64,000 nt of DNA from Pyrinomonas methylaliphatogenes (GTDB lineage: Bacteria; Acidobacteriota; Blastocatellia; Pyrinomonadales; Pyrinomonadaceae), in NCBI RefSeq assembly GCF_000820845.2, contig NZ_CBXV010000007.1, positions 186,082-250,081 of the forward strand, given 5' to 3'. Positions within the stretch are counted from its first letter, which is position 1, and each line of letters begins with the position of its first letter. This document shows positions 16,152-24,495 of this stretch, piece by piece. The position numbers and the translations under genes were made by a program. The notes beneath the pieces were generated by a model, which was given only the letters and a program-made list of their open reading frames with translations, ran no database searches and was not told the DNA's origin.

Positions 16152-18344
16152 ATGCGGAGGAAGGATATCTTTAGGATCTTGGCATTGATCGTCGTTTTGA
16201 GTGGGACGCCGCGCGCGTTTGCGCAAGGGACAGGCAGTTTGCGCGGCACCGTCGTTCTGGACCAGAGCGGCGAGCCGCTTCATAACGCCAACGTCTCCAT
16301 CGTCCAGTTACGTCGCGCGACAAATACCGACGAGGACGGTAAGTACGAGTTTCAGCAAATCCCGCCGGGCACGTATCGCGTCATCGTCCACGCTGCTGGG
16401 TTCCCCGATGCTGTGGAAACGGTGACCATTCGCGCCGGTGAGACGGCGACGCTCGATTTTCGCCTGAAACTTGCGCCGATCCGCGAGGAGGTGACGGTGA
16501 CGGCGACCGGGCAAGAGCAGCTTGCGCTCGAGGCTTATCAATCTGTCACCGCCGTCAACTCCATCGATCTCGTGCAGCGCAGTCACACTTCGCTCGGCGA
16601 GGCGCTGGAGAACGAACCTGGGATCGCCAAACGTAGCTTCGGTCCGGGATCCGCGCGCCCGGTCATTCGCGGTTTCGACGGCGATCGTGTTTTAGTGCTT
16701 CAGGATGGACTTGGGGTCGGCTCGCTCGGTTCGCAGTCGGGCGATCACGGCGAACCGATCGATGTCCTATCTGTCGATCGAATAGAGGTCGTGCGTGGCC
16801 CGGCCACTCTCCTCTACGGGTCCAATGCGATCGGCGGCGTCGTCAACGCCATCAGCGGTCGTTTCGATAATCCGGACCGTCCGCAGAGCGGTCTGCGCGG
16901 CTATTTGACTGGCAGCGCTGGAACGGCCAATGCGCTCGGCGGGGGCGGCGGAGGATTCGAGTATGGGGCGGGCGATCTTTTGTTCTGGGGCAACCTCAGC
17001 GGACAGCGCACCGGAGATTACGAGACGCCGATCGGTCCAGTTCTCAACTCGAAGACTCGTTATGGAAACGGTGGAGTTGGACTCGGATATTACACCGGTC
17101 GCCGTTTCCTCGCCTTCGGGTACGACTACGATCGGAGAAGATACGGGGTGCCTTTTGCTGGAGAGTTGGGCGGCGAATCTGGGCTGATAGATCTTTCGAT
17201 GCGCCGGCACGATGTGCGCTTGAGCGGCGGATGGCATGAACTCAATTCGTTCATCGGCGGCGCGCGTTTTTCGTTCGACTACTCGGATTATCGGCATCAG
17301 GAGCTGAAGGACGGCGTAGCCGATACGACTTTCAATAATAAACAATACGCGTATCGTGGTTTTTTCGAACAGAAGAGGCGCGGGCGTTGGTCCGGCAGTT
17401 TCGGCTTCTCTGGGTTACATCGCGATTATGAGACGATCGGCGAAGAGGCTCTTGCGCCGCCGGTCAGGCAAAACGTCATTGCCGCTTTCACCTTGCAACA
17501 GTTCGATTTTGAGCGCGTCGGGTTCCAGTTCGGTGGGCGCATCGAGAACACGCGCTACGATCCCAGCGGAGCGCGGAGGCGATCTTTCACGGGCTTTTCG
17601 GGGGCGGCTGGGTTCCGCTTCAGCATCAGCAAGAACGCGACCTTCGTCGCAAATTATACGCACTCTTATCGCGCCCCAGCTCTCGAGGAGTTGTATAACA
17701 ACGGGCCGCATGTCGGGACGTTGACCTTCGAGATAGGCAATCCGAACTTGCGACGTGAGCTCGGCAACGGGATCGATCTCGCTCTTCGCTACGCGACGCG
17801 GCGGGTGCGCGGAGAGGCCAGCTTCTTCTACTACCGTATCGGGGATTTCGTCTTCCTCGCGCCGACTGGCGAGATCAAAGATGCTTTGCCGGTGGCCGAT
17901 TACTCACAGGCGAAGAGTCGATACATGGGGACCGAGTTGAGCGCGGAGATAGGACTGGTGCCCGATCGCCTCTTCTTGAATCTGGGGTTCGATTCGGTGA
18001 GCGCGCGGATCGTCTCGACCGACACGCCCTTGCCGCGCATCCCGCCGGCGCGCGGTCGCGTCGGATTGGATTTCCGCCTCAGCGGTTTGAGCGTTCGGCC
18101 TGAGGTCGTCATGGTCGATCGGCAAGATCAGGTCTTCCCGACCGAGAGGCCGACCGCCGGATACGGCATCGTCAATCTGCTCGCCTCATATACCATCCCG
18201 CGGCAACACCGTCTGCACGTGTTCGGCATAGAGGCGTTCAATTTGGGCGACAAGCTTTATCGCAATCACCTGTCGTTCATCAAGGATCTCGCTCCCGAGA
18301 TCGGACGCGGCGTGCGCGTCTCCTACACTTTACGCTTCTTCTAG
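16152..18344 (+). CDS. TonB-dependent receptor, ZnuD-like
   Basis: This 730-residue outer-membrane transporter has a signal peptide (ILALIVVLSGTPRAFAQ), a carboxypeptidase-regulatory-like domain (about 27-110, GTVVLDQSGEPLHNANVSI), a plug domain and a 22-strand-type barrel. The plug carries GDHGEPIDVLSVDRIEVVRG followed by PATLLYGSNAIGGVVN, a pattern seen in ZnuD-type zinc and related heavy-metal receptors. The barrel ends with LRFF, the usual C-terminal aromatic. AGGAGGAG lies 6 nt before the start. The small His/Cys protein upstream supports a metal substrate; zinc and copper cannot be told apart by reading. A strong terminator follows. Confidence 0.88.
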   Translation: MRRKDIFRILALIVVLSGTPRAFAQGTGSLRGTVVLDQSGEPLHNANVSIVQLRRATNTDEDGKYEFQQIPPGTYRVIVHAAGFPDAVETVTIRAGETATLDFRLKLAPIREEVTVTATGQEQLALEAYQSVTAVNSIDLVQRSHTSLGEALENEPGIAKRSFGPGSARPVIRGFDGDRVLVLQDGLGVGSLGSQSGDHGEPIDVLSVDRIEVVRGPATLLYGSNAIGGVVNAISGRFDNPDRPQSGLRGYLTGSAGTANALGGGGGGFEYGAGDLLFWGNLSGQRTGDYETPIGPVLNSKTRYGNGGVGLGYYTGRRFLAFGYDYDRRRYGVPFAGELGGESGLIDLSMRRHDVRLSGGWHELNSFIGGARFSFDYSDYRHQELKDGVADTTFNNKQYAYRGFFEQKRRGRWSGSFGFSGLHRDYETIGEEALAPPVRQNVIAAFTLQQFDFERVGFQFGGRIENTRYDPSGARRRSFTGFSGAAGFRFSISKNATFVANYTHSYRAPALEELYNNGPHVGTLTFEIGNPNLRRELGNGIDLALRYATRRVRGEASFFYYRIGDFVFLAPTGEIKDALPVADYSQAKSRYMGTELSAEIGLVPDRLFLNLGFDSVSARIVSTDTPLPRIPPARGRVGLDFRLSGLSVRPEVVMVDRQDQVFPTERPTAGYGIVNLLASYTIPRQHRLHVFGIEAFNLGDKLYRNHLSFIKDLAPEIGRGVRVSYTLRFF

Positions 18345-18372
18345 ACTGAAGCGCGCTTTACTCTCGCGAAAA

Positions 18373-18404
18373 TGAGGGGGCGTCGAGCCCCCTCACAGCT
18401 TTTT
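18373..18404 (+). terminator. intrinsic terminator after the ZnuD-like receptor
   Basis: TGAGGGGGC (18373-18381) pairs with GCCCCCTCA (18387-18395) around a 5-nt loop. Five T residues follow at 18400-18404. It is 29 nt past the receptor stop. Confidence 0.85.
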
Positions 18405-18479
18405 CGCAAATTCGTTGTATGCGATGCTCGTTGAGCTATGCGATTGAAATAATTCGCGCGTTCGCTCAAACTAACTCGC

Positions 18480-19967
18480 ATGTCCATCAAGCTCGCGAAG
18501 TGTCCTCCGCATTGCTTAGTCGCGATCGCGCTCTTCGTCCTAGCCGATGCGCGAGCGCAATCCGTCGCCACTGTCAGGTTGCAGGTCGAACCTAGCGTGG
18601 GCGTTCGCGTCGTCGGGGAAAGCGCCCGTGCGGTTACTGATTGGTCTTTTCGCCAAGCGCGCGCCGGGATTGGGGGAATCGCCGAAAGGGTAGGCGGATT
18701 CAGGTTGCGAAGTGATGATGGAGAGGAGATCGGCGCACGTCGGCTCGCGGCGGGCGAATATCGCGCGGAGCGCCCGGCCAGAAGGTTCGAGTACGAAGTG
18801 CGATTGAAGCCGATGGGGCCACCCGAGAACGCCGCTCATCTTTCATGGTTGACGGCAGAGCACGGTCTGTTGATCCTCGACGATCTCCTGCCGACGAATA
18901 TCGAACGAGCGAAGATCGATCTTTCGCTCCCTATCGGTTGGCAGGTCTTTTCGACCGAGCGGGAACGGGATGGCGCATTCGAGGTCGAACGGGTTCGAGA
19001 GGCGGTGTTCGTGCTCGGTGTCGGGGAGCGGCTCGTCGAACGCAGAGTCAAGGGGATGCGCCTTTCGCTCGTGATCGCCGGAACATGGCCGTTCAGAGAC
19101 GATGAGTTGGCGGACCAGTTAGCGCGCGTCATCGAGGCGCAGGAGAAGGCTTTCGGAGCGAGGCCGCGCGCAAACGCCCTCGTTTCGGTCGCCCCTTTCC
19201 CCGCCGCGGACAGCGCCCAACGCTGGAGCGCGGAGACGCTCGGCGGGACGGTTATCTTCTTAGCGCGCGCTGATCGCTCCCCGCTGGTTTTGCCTTCGTT
19301 TGCCGTCTCGCTCGCCCATGAACTCTTCCATCTATGGGTGCCGAACGGACTCGGCTTGACGGGCGAATACGCTTGGTTTTACGAGGGCTTCACGCTCTAT
19401 CAAGCGATGCGCATCGCACAACGGGTCGAGTTGCTCACCTTTCAGGATTACCTGCGCGCGCTCGAACGCGCCTATAATGCTTACCTCTCTTCGGGCGATG
19501 ATGGGCGTCAATCGCTCGTCGAAGCGTCTAAGCGTCGTTGGGCTGGGACGAACGCGCTCCTTTACAACAAGGGGATGCTGATCGCTTTCCTTTACGACCT
19601 GATGCTGCGACAGCGAACGAAGAATCGGCTGACGCTCGACGAACTCTATCGGCGTCTCTTCCGCCGTTACGGGATGGAGGAGGCATCTGGGACGGCGGCG
19701 GATGGGAACGAAGCTGCTTTAGAGATCCTGCGCGTCGATGGGATGATGGCGGACATCGTTGCGCGATTCATCGAACGGCCAGCCGTGATCTCCCTAGCTG
19801 AATTGGTCGCGCCATTCGGGTTGCGAACCGAGGCGATGAATGGGCGCGTGCGTTTGATGCTCAGCGATGAACTCTCATCGAGCCAGCGGGAGTTATGGCG
19901 CGAACTCGGTTACAATCCGCGCGCAGATGTTTCACCGCGGAAGCGGGAACGTCGGAGAGAGTTTTGA
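18480..19967 (+). CDS. M61-type (glycyl aminopeptidase-like) metallopeptidase
   Basis: This 495-residue exported protein starts with a signal segment (HCLVAIALFVLADARAQ). The zinc motif HELFH lies at 280-284, and a third ligand candidate, E302, lies in YAWFYEGFTLYQ. This HExxH plus E spacing and the motif YEGFT are typical of family M61 peptidases. The N-terminal ~250 residues are beta-rich, as in that family. There is no clear PDZ domain at the C-terminus, where many M61 members have one. The substrate is unknown. The next gene begins 32 nt after the stop and may be co-transcribed. No good ribosome binding site is seen. Confidence 0.8.
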   Translation: MSIKLAKCPPHCLVAIALFVLADARAQSVATVRLQVEPSVGVRVVGESARAVTDWSFRQARAGIGGIAERVGGFRLRSDDGEEIGARRLAAGEYRAERPARRFEYEVRLKPMGPPENAAHLSWLTAEHGLLILDDLLPTNIERAKIDLSLPIGWQVFSTERERDGAFEVERVREAVFVLGVGERLVERRVKGMRLSLVIAGTWPFRDDELADQLARVIEAQEKAFGARPRANALVSVAPFPAADSAQRWSAETLGGTVIFLARADRSPLVLPSFAVSLAHELFHLWVPNGLGLTGEYAWFYEGFTLYQAMRIAQRVELLTFQDYLRALERAYNAYLSSGDDGRQSLVEASKRRWAGTNALLYNKGMLIAFLYDLMLRQRTKNRLTLDELYRRLFRRYGMEEASGTAADGNEAALEILRVDGMMADIVARFIERPAVISLAELVAPFGLRTEAMNGRVRLMLSDELSSSQRELWRELGYNPRADVSPRKRERRREF

Positions 19968-19999
19968 AGGAAGCGAATGGAAGGCTTGGTTCAATTCCG

Positions 20000-21088
20000 A
20001 TGATGGTGCGTCGCCTACGGCGAATTATCGGTTGTCTGTTGTTGTCGGCGCTTTGCGCTTGTGGGTCGATCTCCGGCAGGAGAGATACGGGGATCGTCAT
20101 CGCCAGGCGCGCGCAAATCAGAAGCTCCACGGCTGTTGTGGCCGCCGATCTTCTGGCCGTCGAGCGCGGTGCCGTGCTCGACATTCTTGATGAGACGACG
20201 GCGGAGAACGGCGAACGGTGGTATCGCGTGCGGGCGCACGATCTGGATCAAACCGAAGGTTGGATCGAAGCGCGTTACGTCGTGTTGCAAGAGATGATCG
20301 ATCTATCGCGCAAACTCGCCCAAGAGGATCAGAATACTCCAGCGCAAGCCGTCGGCCAGCTTCGCGCGGCGAGCAATCTGCGGCTATCGCCCGATCGTAG
20401 TAGTGATGACAACATTTTGATGCGTTTGGAAAGCGGCGCCCATTTCGAAATAGTCGGTTGGAAATACACGCCCAAACCTAAAACTGCCGAGACCGAAGAG
20501 ACGGATGACGTGCCGAAGAGCGCTGCACCGCGGCGCGCGCCGCGCAGAGAGGATGAACAGGTTGGGCCAGAAGAGGAGTATGAGCTTTGGTACAAGGTGC
20601 GGTTGGATCCTTCGGTCTCTCCGGCTCCTGCTGGCTGGATCTACGGGAAACAGGTTGAATTGGCTGTCCCGAGCGACATCATCTTCTACCGCACGGGGCG
20701 TGAATTCGTCGCTTGGCAAAGGCTCGATGATGGAGCCGTTGCGAGCAACGACGCGAGAGGGGCGATTCCTGATGACGCGCGCCCAGGTAGTTGGGTTATT
20801 CTGGAAAGAAGCGGCGCCGGTGGTCCGCCTAGACCGACCGATCCGGATTTCGATCGCATCCTCGTGCTCGGATACGATGCCGATAAACAAGAGCACTACA
20901 TCGCGTATCGAAGCGGCGACGTGCGCGGCTTTTTGCCGCTTCGCGTCGAAAGGAGCGGCAGCGAAAAGACCTTCAGCGTGCGCATACAAGGCAGCGACGG
21001 GCAGATAAGAGAGGTTCGCTATCGCGTGCGACGCGATGAACGCGGTCTGATCCGCGTCGAGCCGCCCAGTGAGGTTCGGCGGCGATGA
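20000..21088 (+). CDS. SH3-like domain lipoprotein of unknown function
   Basis: This 362-residue protein is read from the ATG at 20000. The frame stays open to 19895, inside the previous gene, but the signal sequence MMVRRLRRIIGCLLLSALCAC fits a start here, with a lipobox-like LCAC. Two bacterial SH3-like segments can be seen: about 30-90 (VIARRAQIRSSTAVVAADLLAVERG, ENGERWYRVRA, GWIEARYV) and about 105-205 (NLRLSPDRSSDDNILMRLESG, ELWYKVRL, GWIYGKQVEL), the second interrupted by a charged low-complexity loop. Such domains often bind cell-wall material. The C-terminal part is beta-rich and unassigned. Follows the M61 gene closely. Confidence 0.7.
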   Translation: MMVRRLRRIIGCLLLSALCACGSISGRRDTGIVIARRAQIRSSTAVVAADLLAVERGAVLDILDETTAENGERWYRVRAHDLDQTEGWIEARYVVLQEMIDLSRKLAQEDQNTPAQAVGQLRAASNLRLSPDRSSDDNILMRLESGAHFEIVGWKYTPKPKTAETEETDDVPKSAAPRRAPRREDEQVGPEEEYELWYKVRLDPSVSPAPAGWIYGKQVELAVPSDIIFYRTGREFVAWQRLDDGAVASNDARGAIPDDARPGSWVILERSGAGGPPRPTDPDFDRILVLGYDADKQEHYIAYRSGDVRGFLPLRVERSGSEKTFSVRIQGSDGQIREVRYRVRRDERGLIRVEPPSEVRRR

Positions 21089-21138
21089 AGTGATTTTGAT
21101 CTTCGGTATAGATCGAGCCTTTACTAGATTGTGGGATG

Positions 21139-21228
21139 GAAGCGATCTGGCATAAAGCTTTGGTTCGAGTCGAGCGGTGGTGTGATTAGCTCTGTCCCAG
21201 ATAGAAGCGATCTGGCATAAAGCTTTGG
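21139..21228. repeat. 25-bp direct duplication, period 65 bp
   Basis: Positions 21139-21163 and 21204-21228 are identical over 25 bp. They contain CGATCTGGCATAAAGC and a central AAAGCTTT palindrome. They lie upstream of the riboswitch, where they could serve as paired protein-binding sites or be a chance duplication. Confidence 0.7.
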
Positions 21229-21338
21229 GCTCATCATTCGACGCGCCATCGAATGACTTGACGGTCTCTGCGCCCAAGTGGTAGATTCTCCGCCCTTCAG
21301 CAGGTGGAATTACGGCTCTTTGAACGTTTTGATCGCCT

Positions 21339-21361
21339 CCAGTTGAAGGCGTTTCAACTGG
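21339..21361 (+). other. 9-bp hairpin just before the riboswitch
   Basis: CCAGTTGAA (21339-21347) and TTCAACTGG (21353-21361) pair perfectly around GGCGT. It ends 5 nt before the riboswitch P1 stem and may be a 5' stabilising hairpin. Confidence 0.5.
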
Positions 21362-21365
21362 CCGT

Positions 21366-21519
21366 TGCAGGTTCAAGGGAAGTGGGTGGAAAACCCACAC
21401 GGTGCCCGCCACTGTAACCGGCGATGCAGCGCTTCCGTTCTAATGGTCACTCGCGCTGGAGAGCGGGGAAGGCCGTGAAGCGATGCGTTCGAGCCGGGAG
21501 TCAGGAAACCTTGCCTGCA
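21366..21519 (+). ncRNA. cobalamin riboswitch
   Basis: The closing stem TGCAGG (21366-21371) pairs with CCTGCA (21514-21519). Inside are the hallmarks of the B12 class: GGGAAGTGGGTGGAAAACCC, then ACGGTGCCCGCCACTGTAA followed by CCGG, a variable arm, and GAGCCGGGAGTCAGGAAACC. It would bind adenosylcobalamin or a related cobalamin and act on the terminator at 21652-21690. Downstream genes encode B12 uptake functions, which fits. Confidence 0.93.
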
Positions 21520-21651
21520 TTTGGGCGTGCGAGCGAAAGATGTGAAGCGATTCGCGCGCTCGAACGGAGGGCGACCGCTACGCTCCGGGAACAGAGCGAG
21601 TGGCGTCGGCGAGAAGAGAGCGATTGGCAGTCTTGACCTCTTTTGCGCACG

Positions 21652-21690
21652 GCCCTCGTCTTCCATCCGGAAGTCGAGGGCTTTCTTCTT
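21652..21690 (+). terminator. riboswitch-controlled intrinsic terminator
   Basis: The outer stem GCCCTCG/CGAGGGC (21652-21658/21675-21681) encloses an inner CTTCC/GGAAG stem. It is followed by TTTCTTCTT. It lies between the riboswitch and the receptor gene, so it is the likely off-switch when cobalamin is bound. Confidence 0.8.
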
Positions 21691-21754
21691 GCCACACCTT
21701 TCTATCCCCTTCGCTCGAGTGCACCATTCTTCCAAATCAGTCTCCGAGGTTGAC

Positions 21755-24184
21755 ATGAAGCTAGTGGCGAGATCGATCATTCTCATGTTCTCTTTGACCA
21801 TCGGTTCGACGATCGTTTCGGCGCAGAGCGCGGCTCGCCTCGACGGGCGCATCTTGGACGCGCAAGGCGCGAGCATCGCTGGAGCTTTAGTCACGCTCTA
21901 CGCGCGCGATCGTTCCGTCAGCCTTGCGACGGTTACAAACGAGGCTGGGGCCTATGTCTTTCGCGGATTGGCTTCGGGCGAGTATTTGCTTGAAGTCGAG
22001 GCCGCGGGGTTCGCGCGCGCGACGCGCACGGTGAGCCTCAGCGGAGATACGACTCTGGATGTCAAGCTTGAGCCCGCCGGGGTGAGCGCTAGCGTCATCG
22101 TCAGCGCGACAGATGCCGCACAAACGATCGACGAGGTGGCGAAATCGGTCAGCGTGGTGGACCGGCAAGAGCTCGAGGAGCGAGACGAGATCTTCATCGC
22201 GGAGGCCTTACGCCGGCTGCCCGGACTTCGCGTGCAGCAACTCGGCACGCCCGGCGCGTTGACTTCGATCAAGATCCGCGGTCTGCGCAATCAAGATACG
22301 GCTGTGTTGCTCGATGGCTTTCGTTTGCGCGATCCCTCATCCCCGCAGGCCGATGCGACGACCTTCTTGAGCGATCTGTTGGTGACGGACGTAAGCCGCG
22401 TCGAAGTCTTGCGCGGCTCTGGATCATCCATCTACGGGACGAATGCCATCGGGGGCGTCGTGCAGATCATGACGGATGATGGCGGCGGGCCGATGCGTGG
22501 CGAACTGCTAGCCGAAGGCGGTTCGCTCGGCCTCTTCCGCAGCCGCGCGCAGTTTGCCGGTGGGAGCGGTGATGATAGGTTGATCTACAGCTTCGGGATC
22601 GGCCACCTGAATATCATGCGCGGACTCGATCGCGATGATCGAGCGCGGAATACGAGCGCGCAAGGGCGCGCACAAGTGCGATTTACGCCGAACGTGACGC
22701 TGAGCGCACGCCTGTATGCGGCAGATTCATTCTTGCAGTTGAACGAAAGCCCGCAGGCCGTCGGCGCTCTTCCGCCGAACGGTATCATCGAAGCCGTGCC
22801 GCTTTCGCTGGCGGAGCTTCGGCGTTATGAGGCGGGCACGCCGATCTCGCAACTTCAGATCGGCACGGCGAACTTCATCCCGCAAGCCGACGATCCGGAC
22901 AACTCGCAAGCTCAGCGGTTCTTGAGCGGCGCCATGCGCTTGACGGCGCGTTTGCGTGATGGCTTGGGCGTCGCGCTCGCCTATCAAGCGCTCGACACGC
23001 GGCGCATCTATCGCGATGGACCGGCGGGCGTATCGCCGTTCGAACCAAGAGGAAACACGCGCTCCGATTACGATGGGTTGATTCACACGTTCGATGCGCG
23101 CGCGGATTGGCGCCCATCGAAGAGCAACTTCGTCATCGCTGGTTACGAGTTCGAGAGCGAGAATTTCAGGAACAGCTCGTTTCAGGTGAATCCGGCGGAT
23201 AACTTCGCCGTCGATGTGACCGAGCGCAGTCACGCCTTTTACGCGCAAGACCAATTTCGTCTTCTCGACGATCAGTTGCAACTTCTGCTCGCTTTCCGCG
23301 CGCAGTTCTTTTCTCTCGAGCGCCCGAGATTCGAGCCGATAGCGCGCGCGCCTTATCAGAACATCGCCTTCGAGGCTCCGCCGAACGCTTATACGGGCGA
23401 TGGCGCCATCGCCTACGTGTTCCGTTCGACGGGGACGAAACTGCGCGCGCATGTCGGCAACGGCTATCGTGCGCCGTCGCTTTATGAACGGTTCGGCGCT
23501 TCCTTCAGCAGCTTCTTCGGTTATTCGGTGTATGGCGATCCGCGGCTTCGGCCCGAAAGATCCATCTCGGTCGATGGCGGTTTGGACCAGACATTCCTCT
23601 CTTCGCGGATCAGAGCTTCGGCGACCTATTTCTACACGCGCTTGCAGGAGACGATCGAGTTCGACTTTTCGGGAGCGATCAACCCAGCGACGGATCCTTT
23701 CGGACGTTTCGGCGGATACTTGAATCGCCCGGGCGGAATCGCGCGCGGCGTCGAACTGAGCGCCGAAACATCTGTCGCGCGCTCTCTCAGCATCTCTGCG
23801 GCTTACACGTACACGAACAGCATCCAGCGAACGCCGCAGGTTGCCGGCAGCGGCGTCATCCGCTCTTTGGTCATCCCTGCGCATCAGTTCAACGTGCTCG
23901 TGACGCAACGTTTTGCGCGGCGCCTGACCTTGAACTTCGATCTGGCAGCGACGAGCAGTTATCTGGCGCCGATCTACGATCCGAATTCGTTTACGAGTCG
24001 CGTCTACCGTTTCCGCCCGTTGGTAAAAGCCGATCTCGTCGCCAACTACGCTGTGCCACTCTCCGAGCGGAAGATGCTGCGCCTCTTCGGCGTGATCGAG
24101 AACTTATTAGATCGCGACAACTACGAGAGCGGTTTCCGCACGCCGGGACGAACGGCGCGCGCCGGAGCCAGCCTCAGTTTCTGA
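21755..24184 (+). CDS. btuB: TonB-dependent receptor, BtuB-like (cobalamin)
   Basis: This 809-residue outer-membrane receptor is read from the ATG at 21755, preceded by GAGGT. A signal peptide (SIILMFSLTIGSTIVSAQ) is followed by a carboxypeptidase-regulatory-like domain (about 25-105, GRILDAQGASIAGALVTLY), a plug (VSVVDRQELEERDEIFIAEALRRLPG, IYGTNAIGGVVQIMTDDGG) and a barrel ending SLSF. The plug IRGLRNQDTAVLLDGFRLRDP resembles BtuB/vitamin receptors. Assignment to cobalamin rests mainly on the riboswitch in its leader and the BtuF/BtuD-like genes downstream. The protein sequence alone would only say siderophore/vitamin receptor. Confidence 0.85.
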   Translation: MKLVARSIILMFSLTIGSTIVSAQSAARLDGRILDAQGASIAGALVTLYARDRSVSLATVTNEAGAYVFRGLASGEYLLEVEAAGFARATRTVSLSGDTTLDVKLEPAGVSASVIVSATDAAQTIDEVAKSVSVVDRQELEERDEIFIAEALRRLPGLRVQQLGTPGALTSIKIRGLRNQDTAVLLDGFRLRDPSSPQADATTFLSDLLVTDVSRVEVLRGSGSSIYGTNAIGGVVQIMTDDGGGPMRGELLAEGGSLGLFRSRAQFAGGSGDDRLIYSFGIGHLNIMRGLDRDDRARNTSAQGRAQVRFTPNVTLSARLYAADSFLQLNESPQAVGALPPNGIIEAVPLSLAELRRYEAGTPISQLQIGTANFIPQADDPDNSQAQRFLSGAMRLTARLRDGLGVALAYQALDTRRIYRDGPAGVSPFEPRGNTRSDYDGLIHTFDARADWRPSKSNFVIAGYEFESENFRNSSFQVNPADNFAVDVTERSHAFYAQDQFRLLDDQLQLLLAFRAQFFSLERPRFEPIARAPYQNIAFEAPPNAYTGDGAIAYVFRSTGTKLRAHVGNGYRAPSLYERFGASFSSFFGYSVYGDPRLRPERSISVDGGLDQTFLSSRIRASATYFYTRLQETIEFDFSGAINPATDPFGRFGGYLNRPGGIARGVELSAETSVARSLSISAAYTYTNSIQRTPQVAGSGVIRSLVIPAHQFNVLVTQRFARRLTLNFDLAATSSYLAPIYDPNSFTSRVYRFRPLVKADLVANYAVPLSERKMLRLFGVIENLLDRDNYESGFRTPGRTARAGASLSF

Positions 24185-24210
24185 GGGGAGCGGAATAGAC
24201 TTCGTCAAGA

Positions 24211-24324
24211 GCAGCGTCGCAAACAAGTGGAACGAAGGTTTACACCTTTCAACCAACGCCGCTTGCGAAGCAGAATCGAGGGCAGCGTCGCAGACAGATG
24301 GAACGAAGGTCTACACTCATCGAA
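24211..24324. repeat. imperfect direct duplication, period 71 bp
   Basis: About 36 bp starting GCAGCGTCGCA at 24211 recur at 24282 with a few changes; both copies carry GGAACGAAGGT. The second copy contains the ATG of the DUF5522 gene and the first has GTG at the matching place, 71 bp upstream and out of frame. Confidence 0.7.
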
Positions 24325-24495
24325 GGCGAGGATTACTACTGGGAGGGTTCGGTGATGGTCTTTACGGCGCGCTTTCACTTGAAGCGCGGCTATTGTTGCG
24401 GGAATAACTGTCGCCATTGTCCATACGGTGACGAAGCTGCGCTTACGGCGAGGGAAGAGGCGGAGCGGGATGATCTGCGGTCGCAAAACGGATGA
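24298..24495 (+). CDS. DUF5522 family small Cys protein
   Basis: This 65-residue protein carries the hallmark string of DUF5522: DYYWEGSVMVFTARFHLKRG followed by YCCGNNCRHCPY. The Cys cluster, CC plus CxxC, suggests metal or iron-sulfur binding; the biochemical role is not known. It lies between the BtuB-like receptor and the BtuF-like gene and overlaps the latter by 26 bp, so co-expression with B12 uptake is likely. The start sits inside the second copy of a local duplication, and there is no strong ribosome binding site. Confidence 0.8.
   Translation: MERRSTLIEGEDYYWEGSVMVFTARFHLKRGYCCGNNCRHCPYGDEAALTAREEAERDDLRSQNG

Larger units (their letters stand above)
21089..21754. other. 666-bp control region before the B12 receptor gene
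   Basis: There is no coding gene. In order it holds a 25-bp direct duplication, a 9-bp hairpin, a cobalamin riboswitch and an intrinsic terminator, and it ends with the GAGGT ribosome binding site of the receptor gene. Confidence 0.8.
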
